Origin: CAVURW01 sp963743595 | Lineage (GTDB): Bacteria; Verrucomicrobiota; Verrucomicrobiia; Methylacidiphilales; UBA1321 | DNA length: 41,945 nucleotides | Assembly (NCBI GenBank): GCA_963743595.1 | Contig: CAVURW010000187.1 | Span: 1-41,945, forward strand | Direction: 5' to 3' | In this document: positions 1 to 8,314 of the stretch, in pieces | How the letters are laid out: every line of letters begins with the position of its first letter | Position numbering within the stretch: the stretch's first letter is position 1 | Made by a program: the position numbers and the translations under genes | Notes under the pieces: generated by a model | Databases searched by the model: none | What the model saw: only the letters and a program-made list of their open reading frames with translations | What the model was told of the DNA's origin: nothing

Positions 1-1229
1 GGAGTCGCGCTCGGTGATGCCGAAGCAGGGCTCGGCGAAGCACCCGCACCCGCACTGGCACCCTGGCTCATGGCGGTGCTTGCTGCTTGAGTGCCGGAAC
101 TGACGGCGCTCTTAAGGAGTTCGCTACCGAAATTGGAACCGGAAGTGATCATGCGAGCCATGGCGAAGGGACCGACGAAGGTGACGGCTAAGATCCAGAA
201 CGGAATGAGCATGATTAAGACGGCGCTGATGAAGATGCCGGAGATGGCAGCGAAAAAGCCTTGAGGGCTGATCGCATAGCTCACCGCCAGCTCAACGAGC
301 ATGGCCGTACCAATGTGTCCGGCGGCCCAACCCATCGGCCAGGAGGCGATTCCAATAATGCTTTTGATGTAGTTCTCACCAATGCCTCGAAGGTTAGAAA
401 CACCGAGAGCGGCGATGAACATCGGCAGGAAGATCGAGGAGAGAGCTAGCAGGAAGATGCGAAAGGCCATGAAGATCTGCATGACGATTTGGGCGAGGTA
501 GAGGAGGAAAATCGAGGAACCAGCGACATTCATGATCAAGCTGAAGAAACCGACGCCTGTGATCGACTGAATGATTGTCCCGCCCATGTTGGACAGGTTA
601 TTGAACGCGCCAGAGGTCCAGCTGCCCATTTGGTGGAGCATGCCACCGTTATCGGGGGTCGTTGTATCGGGAGCAGGCGGGGAGGGGTCGGAGGGATCGA
701 GACTGGCGGGGCTGGGGTCCGAAGCGAGCGAGGTATTTGCCGCCGCATTGGGATCGGTCGTCTCGACGTTTGATTGCGCGTTGTTAGCCATGGTGCCTTG
801 ACCCATGATTTGGGTGGTGACCAGTGCAAAGATCGTCAGAAAGGTGAACACACCGCCTGGAGCCATGCTGGGATTGATCTGGGCCGCGAGAGCATCGCCG
901 ACTTGACCCGCGTACGAGCACCAACCGGGCTCGCCGTTACCATCCACGGAATACTGCATACAGGCGGCCAGAATGATCGGAGTGATCAGTGCAAAAGCGA
1001 GGCTCGATCCATCTGTGGCTCTGCGAACGCCCGTTACCATGGCGGCAATTAAGATCACGTAGCCGATGCCTGCAAAGATAAGGCTGGCACCTTGAACCAT
1101 GCCCGTGCTCATGGCACTGAACATCGGTCCAATGTTAATCGCCGAGGTGACTCCGAACGCAGGAGCAGGGTCGACCGCAACACATGTCAGTGCCGCAGCG
1201 AGTAAAATGAATTTAAGCGAACGCATCAT
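1..1229 (-). CDS. VirB6/TrbL-like type IV secretion membrane protein, copy 1 (partial at window edge)
   Basis: The reading frame opens at ATG 1229 (Met-Met-Arg-Ser-Leu-Lys) and stays open to the left edge, so about 409 codons are visible and the C-terminus is missing. It starts with a signal-like hydrophobic stretch, then two membrane segments, a loop with a Trp-Cys-Ser-Tyr motif, an Asp/Pro/Ser-rich linker, a long central hydrophobic block, the conserved GIASWPMGWAAGHIG segment, a last membrane pair, and the beginning of a Ser/Ala/Pro-rich tail. It is nearly identical in DNA to the next copy upstream (offset 1653 bp), with differences clustered around 560-600 and 720-785. It starts only 9 bases after the stop of that copy and has no obvious Shine-Dalgarno site, so translation may depend on the upstream gene. 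The VirB6/TrbL assignment comes from topology and the VirB5-like neighbour; it could be another polytopic secretion component. Confidence 0.6.
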   Translation of the reverse strand, partial: MMRSLKFILLAAALTCVAVDPAPAFGVTSAINIGPMFSAMSTGMVQGASLIFAGIGYVILIAAMVTGVRRATDGSSLAFALITPIILAACMQYSVDGNGEPGWCSYAGQVGDALAAQINPSMAPGGVFTFLTIFALVTTQIMGQGTMANNAQSNVETTDPNAAANTSLASDPSPASLDPSDPSPPAPDTTTPDNGGMLHQMGSWTSGAFNNLSNMGGTIIQSITGVGFFSLIMNVAGSSIFLLYLAQIVMQIFMAFRIFLLALSSIFLPMFIAALGVSNLRGIGENYIKSIIGIASWPMGWAAGHIGTAMLVELAVSYAISPQGFFAAISGIFISAVLIMLIPFWILAVTFVGPFAMARMITSGSNFGSELLKSAVSSGTQAASTAMSQGASAGAGASPSPASASPSAT

Positions 1230-1238
1230 AGTGTTGGT

Positions 1239-2882
1239 TTAGGAGCGAGGCTGTTGATAATTTGTCGGAGCGTTACGGTTTGCGAATTGGTAAGGAGTTC
1301 CCATGCCAGGTATCAAGCCGCTGCTTTGTTCCTGTGGCTGCTCGCCTGGGGCTGCACCGCCGCCGCCGCCCATCGGGTCGCCTTGGCCTTGGCCGTCAAT
1401 ATCGTTAATGGATGTGCGGATACCCGATTGAATCGCTTGGCCCATCGGATTGGTGGAACCACTGATGAGGCTATTGTTCATTAAACTGCTGGAACTGCTA
1501 GCCGGAGCAGAAGCAGATGAGCTACCCGTAGAGCTTGCATCTGAGGCAGCTGCAGAAGTTGAGTGCGAAGTAGCTCCGGTAGCAGCTTCACTCCCGCTCG
1601 AACCGGAGCTAGATGCAACGGAAGAAGTAGGACTAGACGTACCGCTTGAACTTGGAGCGGAACTCGGTGATGCCGAAGCAGGGCTCGGCGAAGCACCCGC
1701 ACCCGCACTGGCACCCTGGCTCATGGCGGTGCTTGCTGCTTGAGTGCCGGAACTGACGGCGCTCTTAAGGAGTTCGCTACCGAAATTGGAACCGGAAGTG
1801 ATCATGCGAGCCATGGCGAAGGGACCGACGAAGGTGACGGCTAAGATCCAGAACGGAATGAGCATGATTAAGACGGCGCTGATGAAGATGCCGGAGATGG
1901 CAGCGAAAAAGCCTTGAGGGCTGATCGCATAGCTCACCGCCAGCTCAACGAGCATGGCCGTACCAATGTGTCCGGCGGCCCAACCCATCGGCCAGGAGGC
2001 GATTCCAATAATGCTTTTGATGTAGTTCTCACCAATGCCTCGAAGGTTAGAAACACCGAGAGCGGCGATGAACATCGGCAGGAAGATCGAGGAGAGAGCT
2101 AGCAGGAAGATGCGAAAGGCCATGAAGATCTGCATGACGATTTGGGCGAGGTAGAGGAGGAAAATCGAGGAACCAGCGACATTCATGATCAAGCTGAAGA
2201 AACCGACGCCTGTGATCGATTGAATCAGCGTCCCGCCCATGTTAGATAAGTTATTGAACGCGCCAGAGGTCCAGCTGCCCATTTGGTGGAGCATGCCACC
2301 GTTATCGGGGGTCGTTGTATCGGGAGCAGGCGGGGAGGGGTCGGAGGGATCGAGACTGGCGGGGCTGGGGTCGGAAGAAAGAGATGTGTTTGCCGCCGCG
2401 TTGGGATCGGTTGTCTCGACGTTAGATTGTGCGTTGTTGGCCATGGTGCCTTGACCCATGATTTGGGTGGTGACCAGTGCGAAGATCGTCAGAAAGGTGA
2501 ACACACCGCCTGGGGCCATGCTGGGATTGATCTGGGCTGCGAGAGCATCGCCGACTTGACCCGCGTACGAGCACCAACCGGGCTCGCCGTTACCATCCAC
2601 GGAGTACTGCATGCAGGCGGCCAGGATGATCGGAGTGATGAGTGCAAAAGCGAGGCTCGATCCATCTGTGGCTCTGCGAACGCCCGTTACCATGGCGGCA
2701 ATTAAGATCACGTAGCCGATGCCTGCAAAGATAAGGCTGGCACCTTGAACCATGCCCGTGCTCATGGCACTGAACATCGGTCCAATGTTAATCGCCGAGG
2801 TGACTCCGAACGCAGGAGCAGGGTCGACCGCAACACATGTCAGTGCCGCAGCGAGTAAAATCAATTTAAGGGAACGCATCAT
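1239..2882 (-). CDS. VirB6/TrbL-like type IV secretion membrane protein, copy 2
   Basis: A 547-residue polytopic protein with an N-terminal signal-like segment (about residues 1-25), membrane segments near 50-70 and 75-95, a long hydrophobic block near 225-290, and a final pair near 325-370. The central WCSYAG and SWPMGWAAGHIG motifs are shared by all four tandem copies. VirB6/TrbL proteins form the inner-membrane channel base of type IV secretion systems; that role is inferred here. The C-terminal 170 residues are a Ser/Ala/Pro/Gly-rich tail ending in a Gln/Asn-rich stretch, unlike the tails of copies 3 and 4. The gene lies 20 bases downstream of copy 3 and 9 bases upstream of copy 1, all in the same direction, consistent with one operon. 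No Shine-Dalgarno site is visible before the ATG-ATG start. Confidence 0.62.
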   Translation of the reverse strand: MMRSLKLILLAAALTCVAVDPAPAFGVTSAINIGPMFSAMSTGMVQGASLIFAGIGYVILIAAMVTGVRRATDGSSLAFALITPIILAACMQYSVDGNGEPGWCSYAGQVGDALAAQINPSMAPGGVFTFLTIFALVTTQIMGQGTMANNAQSNVETTDPNAAANTSLSSDPSPASLDPSDPSPPAPDTTTPDNGGMLHQMGSWTSGAFNNLSNMGGTLIQSITGVGFFSLIMNVAGSSIFLLYLAQIVMQIFMAFRIFLLALSSIFLPMFIAALGVSNLRGIGENYIKSIIGIASWPMGWAAGHIGTAMLVELAVSYAISPQGFFAAISGIFISAVLIMLIPFWILAVTFVGPFAMARMITSGSNFGSELLKSAVSSGTQAASTAMSQGASAGAGASPSPASASPSSAPSSSGTSSPTSSVASSSGSSGSEAATGATSHSTSAAASDASSTGSSSASAPASSSSSLMNNSLISGSTNPMGQAIQSGIRTSINDIDGQGQGDPMGGGGGAAPGEQPQEQSSGLIPGMGTPYQFANRNAPTNYQQPRS

Positions 2883-2902
2883 AGTGTTGTTCAGTTATGA
2901 GT

Positions 2903-4705
2903 TTATGCTGACTTAGAGTTATCGCTTTTCGTTGTGTTCTTTGCAATCTGTGCGAGGAGCTTTTGATCGTCAGACTGTTTCTTGATACCAAATTCTTCAG
3001 GGTTCGGATAGTCAAACACGCCATTCCTATTCAGCGAGTCGGAAGTGCCATCGAAGCTCGAGAGTTTAGATATACGGCTGCCCAGGAACTGTGCAGCACC
3101 ACCTGCGATACGACGTGCCTTGGCGAACTTCGCGGCCTTGGCTTCGCTGACGCCATCGCCACCGCCGCCGTCGCCACCACCACCATCTCCGCCTCCGCCT
3201 TCTCCGCCACCACTGTCTCCACCGGCTTCACCGCCGCCAGCAGAGCCGCCTCCGCCTCCTCCTCCGCCAGCAGATACACCACCGCCTCCGCCGCCAGCAG
3301 ATCCGCCGCCACCGCCACCATCGCCGCCGCTAATCCCGGCTTCGGCTGCAGCATTCGCAACAGAAGAACTTGTAGAGCCGTCGCCCATTGCGCCCATGGT
3401 CGAGAGAGAACGGGGAGTGCCGCCAGCGCCGCCGCCGGTAGAACCTCCGCCGCCGCCACCACCTCCGCCACCACCACCACCGGAAGCGCCAGCTCCAGCG
3501 AGACCGCCCAATGCACCACCCAGGCCGCCGCCCATATCACCACCACCACCGCCGCCTGCGCCGCCACCGCCACCACCACCTGCGGCACCGCCAGCAGCGA
3601 GAGCTTTACCACCGGCAGAGAGAGCGCCACCGGCCGCTTTACCTGCGCTTTGGAGAGCGCCTTTGGTCATTTCACTGGCGAAATTGGAACCCGTGGTGAT
3701 CATACGTGCCATCGCGAAGGGTCCGACGAAGGTGACCGTTAAAATCCAGAAAGGGATAAGAAGGAGCATAGCCGCGCCCATGAACATACCGCCGATGGCA
3801 CCGAAGAAACCTTGAGAACCCATGGCGTAGGAGGCTGCCAACTGGAACATCATGGCTGTACCGATGTGTCCTGCGGCCCAACCCATGGGCCAAGAGGCGA
3901 TACCAATGATGCCCTTAATGTAGTTTTCACCGATGGGACGCAGATTAGAGACACCCAGGGCAGCGATAAACATCGGCAAGAACATGGAAGAGAGCTGGAG
4001 CAGAAAGATCCGGAAGGCCAGGAAGATCTGCATGATCAAGAGGGAGAGATAGAGCAGGAAGATGGAGAGACCACCGATGATGATGCTCAGTCCGAAGAAC
4101 AGAACCGCTGAGAGCGCATGAACGATCGCCTGACCGATATTGGTTACGGTGTTCCAGACACCGGAGATCCAGCTTCCCACCTGATGGAGGATACCGCCGG
4201 AGTTCTGTTGAGCGGGCGCGTTAGGATCTTGCGTCAAGATGGCCGATTGCGAGGTGTTCATATCGGTGCTCTGGCTCATCACTTGAGCCGTCACCATCGT
4301 GAAAATAGGCACCATGCTGAAGGCACCGCCTGCACCAGTTAACGTGGGATTGATCTGTTGGGCGAGTGCTTCACCTAATTGACCCGCATAAGAGCACCAA
4401 CCGGGCTCTCCATTACCATCGACTGAATACTGCATCATTGCCGCCAAGATCACCGGAGTGATGATGGCGTAGGTGAGGCTGGCACCATCGGTTGCCTTGC
4501 GAACACCCGCGATCATTGAACAGACCAGAATCACGTAGCCGATCCCAGCGAATACGTTACTCGTGTTCACCACCAGCGTGTGGCTCAAACCCGAAAACAT
4601 CGTTCCAATGTTAATCGGCGTCGTTACGCCCAGGGCGGCTGCCGGGCTGACCGCGACACAGAGGAGAACCGCGCCTAGTAAGACAAGTTTAAGAGATCGG
4701 AACAT
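2903..4705 (-). CDS. VirB6/TrbL-like type IV secretion membrane protein, copy 3 with poly-Gly tail
   Basis: A 600-residue member of the tandem family. After a signal-like segment (residues 1-25), the block from LGVTTPINIG to SAGGKALA (about residues 25-370) is identical in sequence to copy 4. It holds all predicted membrane segments and the WCSYAG and SWPMGWAAGHIG motifs. The following 150 residues are an extreme Gly-rich tail with runs of up to 13 Gly, broken by short Ser/Ala/Thr patches. The last 75 residues form a non-repetitive basic end (AAKFAKARRIAGGAAQFLG onward) that is shared with copy 4 but has diverged. Gene order and short spacing (42 bases from copy 4, 20 bases to copy 2) suggest one operon. 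The role as a VirB6/TrbL-type channel protein is inferred from topology and context. Confidence 0.62.
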   Translation of the reverse strand: MFRSLKLVLLGAVLLCVAVSPAAALGVTTPINIGTMFSGLSHTLVVNTSNVFAGIGYVILVCSMIAGVRKATDGASLTYAIITPVILAAMMQYSVDGNGEPGWCSYAGQLGEALAQQINPTLTGAGGAFSMVPIFTMVTAQVMSQSTDMNTSQSAILTQDPNAPAQQNSGGILHQVGSWISGVWNTVTNIGQAIVHALSAVLFFGLSIIIGGLSIFLLYLSLLIMQIFLAFRIFLLQLSSMFLPMFIAALGVSNLRPIGENYIKGIIGIASWPMGWAAGHIGTAMMFQLAASYAMGSQGFFGAIGGMFMGAAMLLLIPFWILTVTFVGPFAMARMITTGSNFASEMTKGALQSAGKAAGGALSAGGKALAAGGAAGGGGGGGAGGGGGGDMGGGLGGALGGLAGAGASGGGGGGGGGGGGGSTGGGAGGTPRSLSTMGAMGDGSTSSSVANAAAEAGISGGDGGGGGGSAGGGGGGVSAGGGGGGGGSAGGGEAGGDSGGGEGGGGDGGGGDGGGGDGVSEAKAAKFAKARRIAGGAAQFLGSRISKLSSFDGTSDSLNRNGVFDYPNPEEFGIKKQSDDQKLLAQIAKNTTKSDNSKSA

Positions 4706-6388
4706 AGGTTGAATGGTGGGTTTGTGAGGCTTATGTAGAATCTTAGCTTAGCCTTGGTTGCTGGTGTTTTTGGCAATAGAAGCCAGGAGTTTTTGGTCGT
4801 CAGTTTGCTTCTTGATACCGAACTCTTCCGGGTTCGGATAATCGAAGACGCCGTTCTTATTGAGTGAGTCGGAAGTTCCGTCGAAGTTGGACATCTTGGA
4901 GAGACGGCTGCCCAGGAACTGAGCGGCACCGCCTGCAATGCGACGTGCTTTCGCGAACTTTGCCGCCTTGGCATCGCCACCGCCACCACTGCTGGATTGA
5001 CCGCCACCGGAGTCGCCTCCGCCACCTTCGGATCCGCTGTCTCCACCATCCCCACCGCTGTCACCGCCGCCGCCGCTATCGCCCATGCCGGCATCAGCGG
5101 CTGCATTGGAGACTGAAGAACTTGTAGAGCCGTCGCCCATGGAACCCATTGTCGACATGCTCGGCATCCCGCCAGCACCAGCGGACGCACCACCCGCTCC
5201 GCCCGCTGCACCACCGGCGGCTCCGCCAGCTGCTGCGCCGCCACCTGCCGCTGCGCCACCCGCACCGGCTGCTGCAGCACCACCGGCAGCTGAGGCTGCA
5301 CCTGTTGCCGCGAGACTTGCACCGCCTGTAGCGACGGCTGCACCGACGGCCAGAGCTTTACCACCGGCAGAGAGAGCGCCACCGGCCGCTTTACCCGCGC
5401 TTTGGAGAGCGCCTTTGGTCATTTCACTGGCGAAATTGGAACCCGTGGTGATCATACGTGCCATCGCGAAGGGTCCGACGAAGGTGACCGTTAAAATCCA
5501 GAAAGGGATAAGAAGGAGCATAGCCGCGCCCATGAACATACCGCCGATGGCACCGAAGAAACCTTGAGAACCCATGGCGTAGGAGGCTGCCAACTGGAAC
5601 ATCATGGCTGTACCGATGTGTCCTGCGGCCCAACCCATGGGCCAAGAGGCGATACCAATGATGCCCTTAATGTAGTTTTCACCGATGGGACGCAGATTAG
5701 AGACACCCAGGGCAGCGATAAACATCGGCAAGAACATGGAAGAGAGCTGGAGCAGAAAGATCCGGAAGGCCAGGAAGATCTGCATGATCAAGAGGGAGAG
5801 ATAGAGCAGGAAGATGGAGAGACCACCGATGATGATGCTCAGTCCGAAGAACAGAACCGCTGAGAGCGCATGAACGATCGCCTGACCGATATTGGTTACG
5901 GTGTTCCAGACACCGGAGATCCAGCTTCCCACCTGATGGAGGATACCGCCGGAGTTCTGTTGAGCGGGCGCGTTAGGATCTTGCGTCAAGATGGCCGATT
6001 GCGAGGTGTTCATATCGGTGCTCTGGCTCATCACTTGAGCCGTCACCATCGTGAAAATAGGCACCATGCTGAAGGCACCGCCTGCACCAGTTAACGTGGG
6101 ATTGATCTGTTGGGCGAGTGCTTCACCTAATTGACCCGCATAAGAGCACCAACCGGGCTCTCCATTACCATCGACTGAATACTGCATCATTGCCGCCAAG
6201 ATCACCGGAGTGATGATGGCGTAGGTGAGGCTGGCACCATCGGTTGCCTTGCGAACACCCGCGATCATTGAACAGACCAGAATCACGTAGCCGATCCCAG
6301 CGAATACGTTACTCGTGTTCACCACCAGCGTGTGGCTCAAACCCGAAAACATCGTTCCAATGTTAATCGGCGTCGTTACGCCCAGGGC
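3601..6388 (-). repeat. Tandem gene duplication, copies 3 and 4: about 1.04 kb near-perfect core
   Basis: Bases 3601-4636 match 5353-6388 (offset 1752); I noticed only one difference (near 3642/5394). The match stops abruptly at both ends: signal-peptide coding DNA beyond 4636/6388 and tail-coding DNA below 3601/5353 are clearly different, although the extreme C-terminal coding parts are again related but diverged. Confidence 0.88.
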
Positions 6389-6454
6389 AGGAGCGTTATC
6401 GCAACTTGCTGCAGCGATTGCCAAGGCGAACAGAACGAGCTTGAGGTTGCGCAT
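4748..6454 (-). CDS. VirB6/TrbL-like type IV secretion membrane protein, copy 4 with Ala/Gly tail
   Basis: A 568-residue protein, the first of the four tandem copies after the VirB5-like gene. The N-terminus (MRNLKLVLFALAIAAASC) is a signal peptide that could also be read as a weak lipobox with Cys18; the other copies lack that arrangement. From about residue 24 to 370 it is identical to copy 3, then switches to an Ala/Gly-rich tail of roughly 100 residues followed by a Gly/Asp/Ser patch and the basic end also seen in copy 3. Family knowledge suggests an inner-membrane component of a type IV secretion apparatus. The start at 6454 is preceded by no recognisable Shine-Dalgarno site and lies 63 bases after the VirB5-like stop. 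Confidence 0.62.
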   Translation of the reverse strand: MRNLKLVLFALAIAAASCDNAPALGVTTPINIGTMFSGLSHTLVVNTSNVFAGIGYVILVCSMIAGVRKATDGASLTYAIITPVILAAMMQYSVDGNGEPGWCSYAGQLGEALAQQINPTLTGAGGAFSMVPIFTMVTAQVMSQSTDMNTSQSAILTQDPNAPAQQNSGGILHQVGSWISGVWNTVTNIGQAIVHALSAVLFFGLSIIIGGLSIFLLYLSLLIMQIFLAFRIFLLQLSSMFLPMFIAALGVSNLRPIGENYIKGIIGIASWPMGWAAGHIGTAMMFQLAASYAMGSQGFFGAIGGMFMGAAMLLLIPFWILTVTFVGPFAMARMITTGSNFASEMTKGALQSAGKAAGGALSAGGKALAVGAAVATGGASLAATGAASAAGGAAAAGAGGAAAGGGAAAGGAAGGAAGGAGGASAGAGGMPSMSTMGSMGDGSTSSSVSNAAADAGMGDSGGGGDSGGDGGDSGSEGGGGDSGGGQSSSGGGGDAKAAKFAKARRIAGGAAQFLGSRLSKMSNFDGTSDSLNKNGVFDYPNPEEFGIKKQTDDQKLLASIAKNTSNQG

Positions 6455-6517
6455 AATTTTGCTGGAGGTGAAGGGTGGGAAGCGGGGTGAAGGGAGAGGT
6501 TGGCTAGGTCTTCTGGA

Positions 6518-7474
6518 TCAATGAATTCCGTAGTTTTGAGGATAGGCGGGAGTGGAGAACACAGTCGAAGGATCGTATTGCGAGAAGTTGTTCGACATCA
6601 GGGACTGTTGGCTGCTGATGGTCGGTTCGATGATGCTGCTGGCGATACCAGCGGCAGCGCTGACATTCAGGCCGCGATCAACGGTCTCGGTGATACCTTG
6701 TTGAGCTTGAGCGCGCAGGGCAGCTGCAATAACGGCTTGCTGAGCTTCGAGAATTTTGTCGTTCTCGAGCTGTTGTTGCCATTGATCTTCCTGCAGGAGC
6801 GCTTGGAAACCGGTACGAGTCGATTCGTCGGAAGCTGCTTTAATCTGTTCGATCAGGCTGTATTGCGTTTGGCTGTGAACCGATTCCAGCGTGTATTCAC
6901 GGCTTGTCAGGGTGTCGACGTTCGCTTGTACAGTGCTCAGAGCGCCATATTTCATCAGCATGTAGCTCGTGGTGCTGTCTTCGTAGTAGCTAACACCGTT
7001 GATGATACGATAAGGCGTGCCGCCACCGGAGAAGATGCCGTACGCAGCTTGAGTTGTCTTGTCGCCGGAACCATCGATGCTGTTCAGTTCATTAGGCATA
7101 TCCATATATTGGCTGCCGGTTGCCATCGCGCCCGTCACACCGCCGCCGCTGACGATCGAACCGAAGTCGACGTTCTGACCGGGACCGACGTCGAGCTTGC
7201 CGATATCACCCGTGATCGAGCCGAAGAGCCCGCCGAGTCCGCCGGAGAGCAAGCCGGAGAAGTTGCTAAACACACCGAAGTTCGAGTTGAAACTGGTCAG
7301 CTGTGTTAATTGATTACTCATCGTTACCAGCTGCGAGGCCATCTGGGTGTACTGAGAAGCCCAAGCCAAAATGGCTGAGTAATCGAGCACAGATAAGAAT
7401 TGAGCGTTTACGGGAAGAGCCACCGGAGATAGCATCATCACGACTACTGACATGGTTAAGGCGAATTTTTTCAT
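6518..7474 (-). CDS. VirB5/TrbJ-like secreted type IV secretion protein
   Basis: The start is placed at ATG 7474 because it gives a classical signal peptide (MKKFALTMSVVVMMLSPVAL, cleavage after about VNA); an upstream ATG at 7609 would add 45 residues with no family character. The mature protein of about 295 residues begins with a Gln/Asn/Thr-rich helical stretch (AWASQYTQMASQLVTMSNQL), typical of TrbJ/VirB5 proteins, which are minor pilus or tip components. A Gly/Phe-rich segment follows, then a long helical region rich in Gln and Ala (about residues 195-275) and a Gln/Pro-rich end. It heads the four-copy VirB6-like array in the same direction, the usual VirB5-VirB6 neighbourhood. The family assignment is by sequence style, not by catalytic motif, so it is moderately sure. 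Confidence 0.62.
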   Translation of the reverse strand: MKKFALTMSVVVMMLSPVALPVNAQFLSVLDYSAILAWASQYTQMASQLVTMSNQLTQLTSFNSNFGVFSNFSGLLSGGLGGLFGSITGDIGKLDVGPGQNVDFGSIVSGGGVTGAMATGSQYMDMPNELNSIDGSGDKTTQAAYGIFSGGGTPYRIINGVSYYEDSTTSYMLMKYGALSTVQANVDTLTSREYTLESVHSQTQYSLIEQIKAASDESTRTGFQALLQEDQWQQQLENDKILEAQQAVIAAALRAQAQQGITETVDRGLNVSAAAGIASSIIEPTISSQQSLMSNNFSQYDPSTVFSTPAYPQNYGIH

Positions 7475-7833
7475 GGGGTGGGATTCAGTTTTTTTGGGTT
7501 GGGGAAGATTACGGTTTTGAAATTTAATCGAGGCTAAGCCACCCACGATTTTAGTCAAGGAATAAATAGGTGGGTTGGATATGTATCGGCGTAACATGTT
7601 GATTATCAACAGATTAAAGTAGGGCTGCTTTCTTCTGTTTTTTCGTGTTGAATGCCGAAAAGAGGAGGGTATAGATCGAGGATTATGGGTAGGCTAAAAA
7701 TGCCCAGCTAGGCAACAAGTAGTCGTTTTTCAAGGAAGTTACGATTTTGAAAGTTGACAAAGTGGCCTCCGGACTTTTTACGTGAAAGATTGAGTTTGAC
7801 GTACAAAATTATCATCTGCTAAATCGAAGGCGC
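7475..7833. promoter_or_regulatory. Divergent intergenic region between VirB5-like gene and lipoprotein gene
   Basis: This stretch should hold the promoters for both directions. A perfect inverted repeat (TGTTGAT-T-ATCAACA) lies at 7597-7611 and could be an operator. On the minus strand a weak promoter-like pair, TTGATA at 7609-7604 and TACATA at 7585-7580 with an 18-base spacer, overlaps it. On the plus strand a TTGACA occurs at 7754-7759, but no convincing -10 box follows at the right distance. None of these is certain. Confidence 0.3.
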
Positions 7834-8259
7834 ATGAAACGTACCTCGCAAATTCTTCTTTTAGCCTTACTTGTAACGGGTTGCGCTCCCTCGGCGAGCA
7901 ATAGCAACCTGCAACGTGCCGGTCTAGCGACGTTGGGTGCTGCTGTAGGTGCCGGTATTGGCACGGCGATTAAGCCGCATAGCACGACAGCCGCTCTGAT
8001 CGGTGGGGCAATTGGCGCTGGCGCGACGCTGTTAGTTCTGGGACCAGATCGTAAGGCGGAAGCGGCTGGCTACCAAGAAGGCTACGACCAGGCCTCTAGC
8101 GATTCGATTAAGCGCCACTACTGGCTGCAACAAGGACTCGAGCGGTATATGAATAACGGTGGCCAAACGATGTATTACACGTTTCCTGGTCCTCAACAGG
8201 ACTCTGGCGACAACACCGAGTACGTTCCGCATCCTGTGACGGTGCCGATTCAGCAGTAG
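7834..8259 (+). CDS. Glycine-zipper lipoprotein
   Basis: A 141-residue protein with a lipoprotein signal peptide: MKRTSQILLLALLVTGC with Cys17 in a Val-Thr-Gly-Cys lipobox, followed by Ala-Pro-Ser, so an outer-membrane destination is likely. Residues about 28-70 are a glycine-zipper membrane-like segment (AAVGAGIGTAIKPH, then GGAIGAGATLLVL). The rest is polar, ending in a Pro/Gln-rich tail. The start is supported by a GAAGG site 7 bases before the ATG. Similar small lipoproteins occur both as general envelope proteins and, in conjugation loci, as VirB7/TrbH-like parts. The divergent position next to the VirB5/VirB6-like genes makes the second option plausible but unproven. Confidence 0.6.
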   Translation: MKRTSQILLLALLVTGCAPSASNSNLQRAGLATLGAAVGAGIGTAIKPHSTTAALIGGAIGAGATLLVLGPDRKAEAAGYQEGYDQASSDSIKRHYWLQQGLERYMNNGGQTMYYTFPGPQQDSGDNTEYVPHPVTVPIQQ

Positions 8260-8276
8260 TAACTGTGATTTTCGAG

Positions 8277-8311
8277 AAAGCCTTCCAGAATCAACTCTGG
8301 GAGGCTTTTTT
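8277..8311 (+). terminator. Intrinsic terminator after the lipoprotein gene
   Basis: A 13-bp stem (8277-8289 with 8296-8308, one T-G wobble) closes a 6-base loop and runs into T6. It lies 18 bases after the lipoprotein stop codon. Read from the other strand the T tract is weaker, so it may only partly terminate the convergent menG transcript. Confidence 0.88.
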
Positions 8312-8314
8312 CGT

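Larger units (their letters stand above)
1..2882 (-). repeat. Tandem gene duplication, copies 1 and 2
   Basis: Bases 1-1229 match 1654-2882 (offset 1653) almost base for base. Differences visible by eye are concentrated in short patches, for example 566-600 against 2219-2253 and 720-785 against 2373-2438, with long clean stretches between. This patchwork is what gene conversion between tandem copies leaves behind. Confidence 0.85.

Noticed and set aside
2963..3815. Long plus-strand open frames rich in poly-Pro, Ala and Ser opposite copy 3
   Set aside because: They are antisense reflections of the Gly-rich tail of the VirB6-like gene; such low-complexity GC-rich DNA stays open in several frames.
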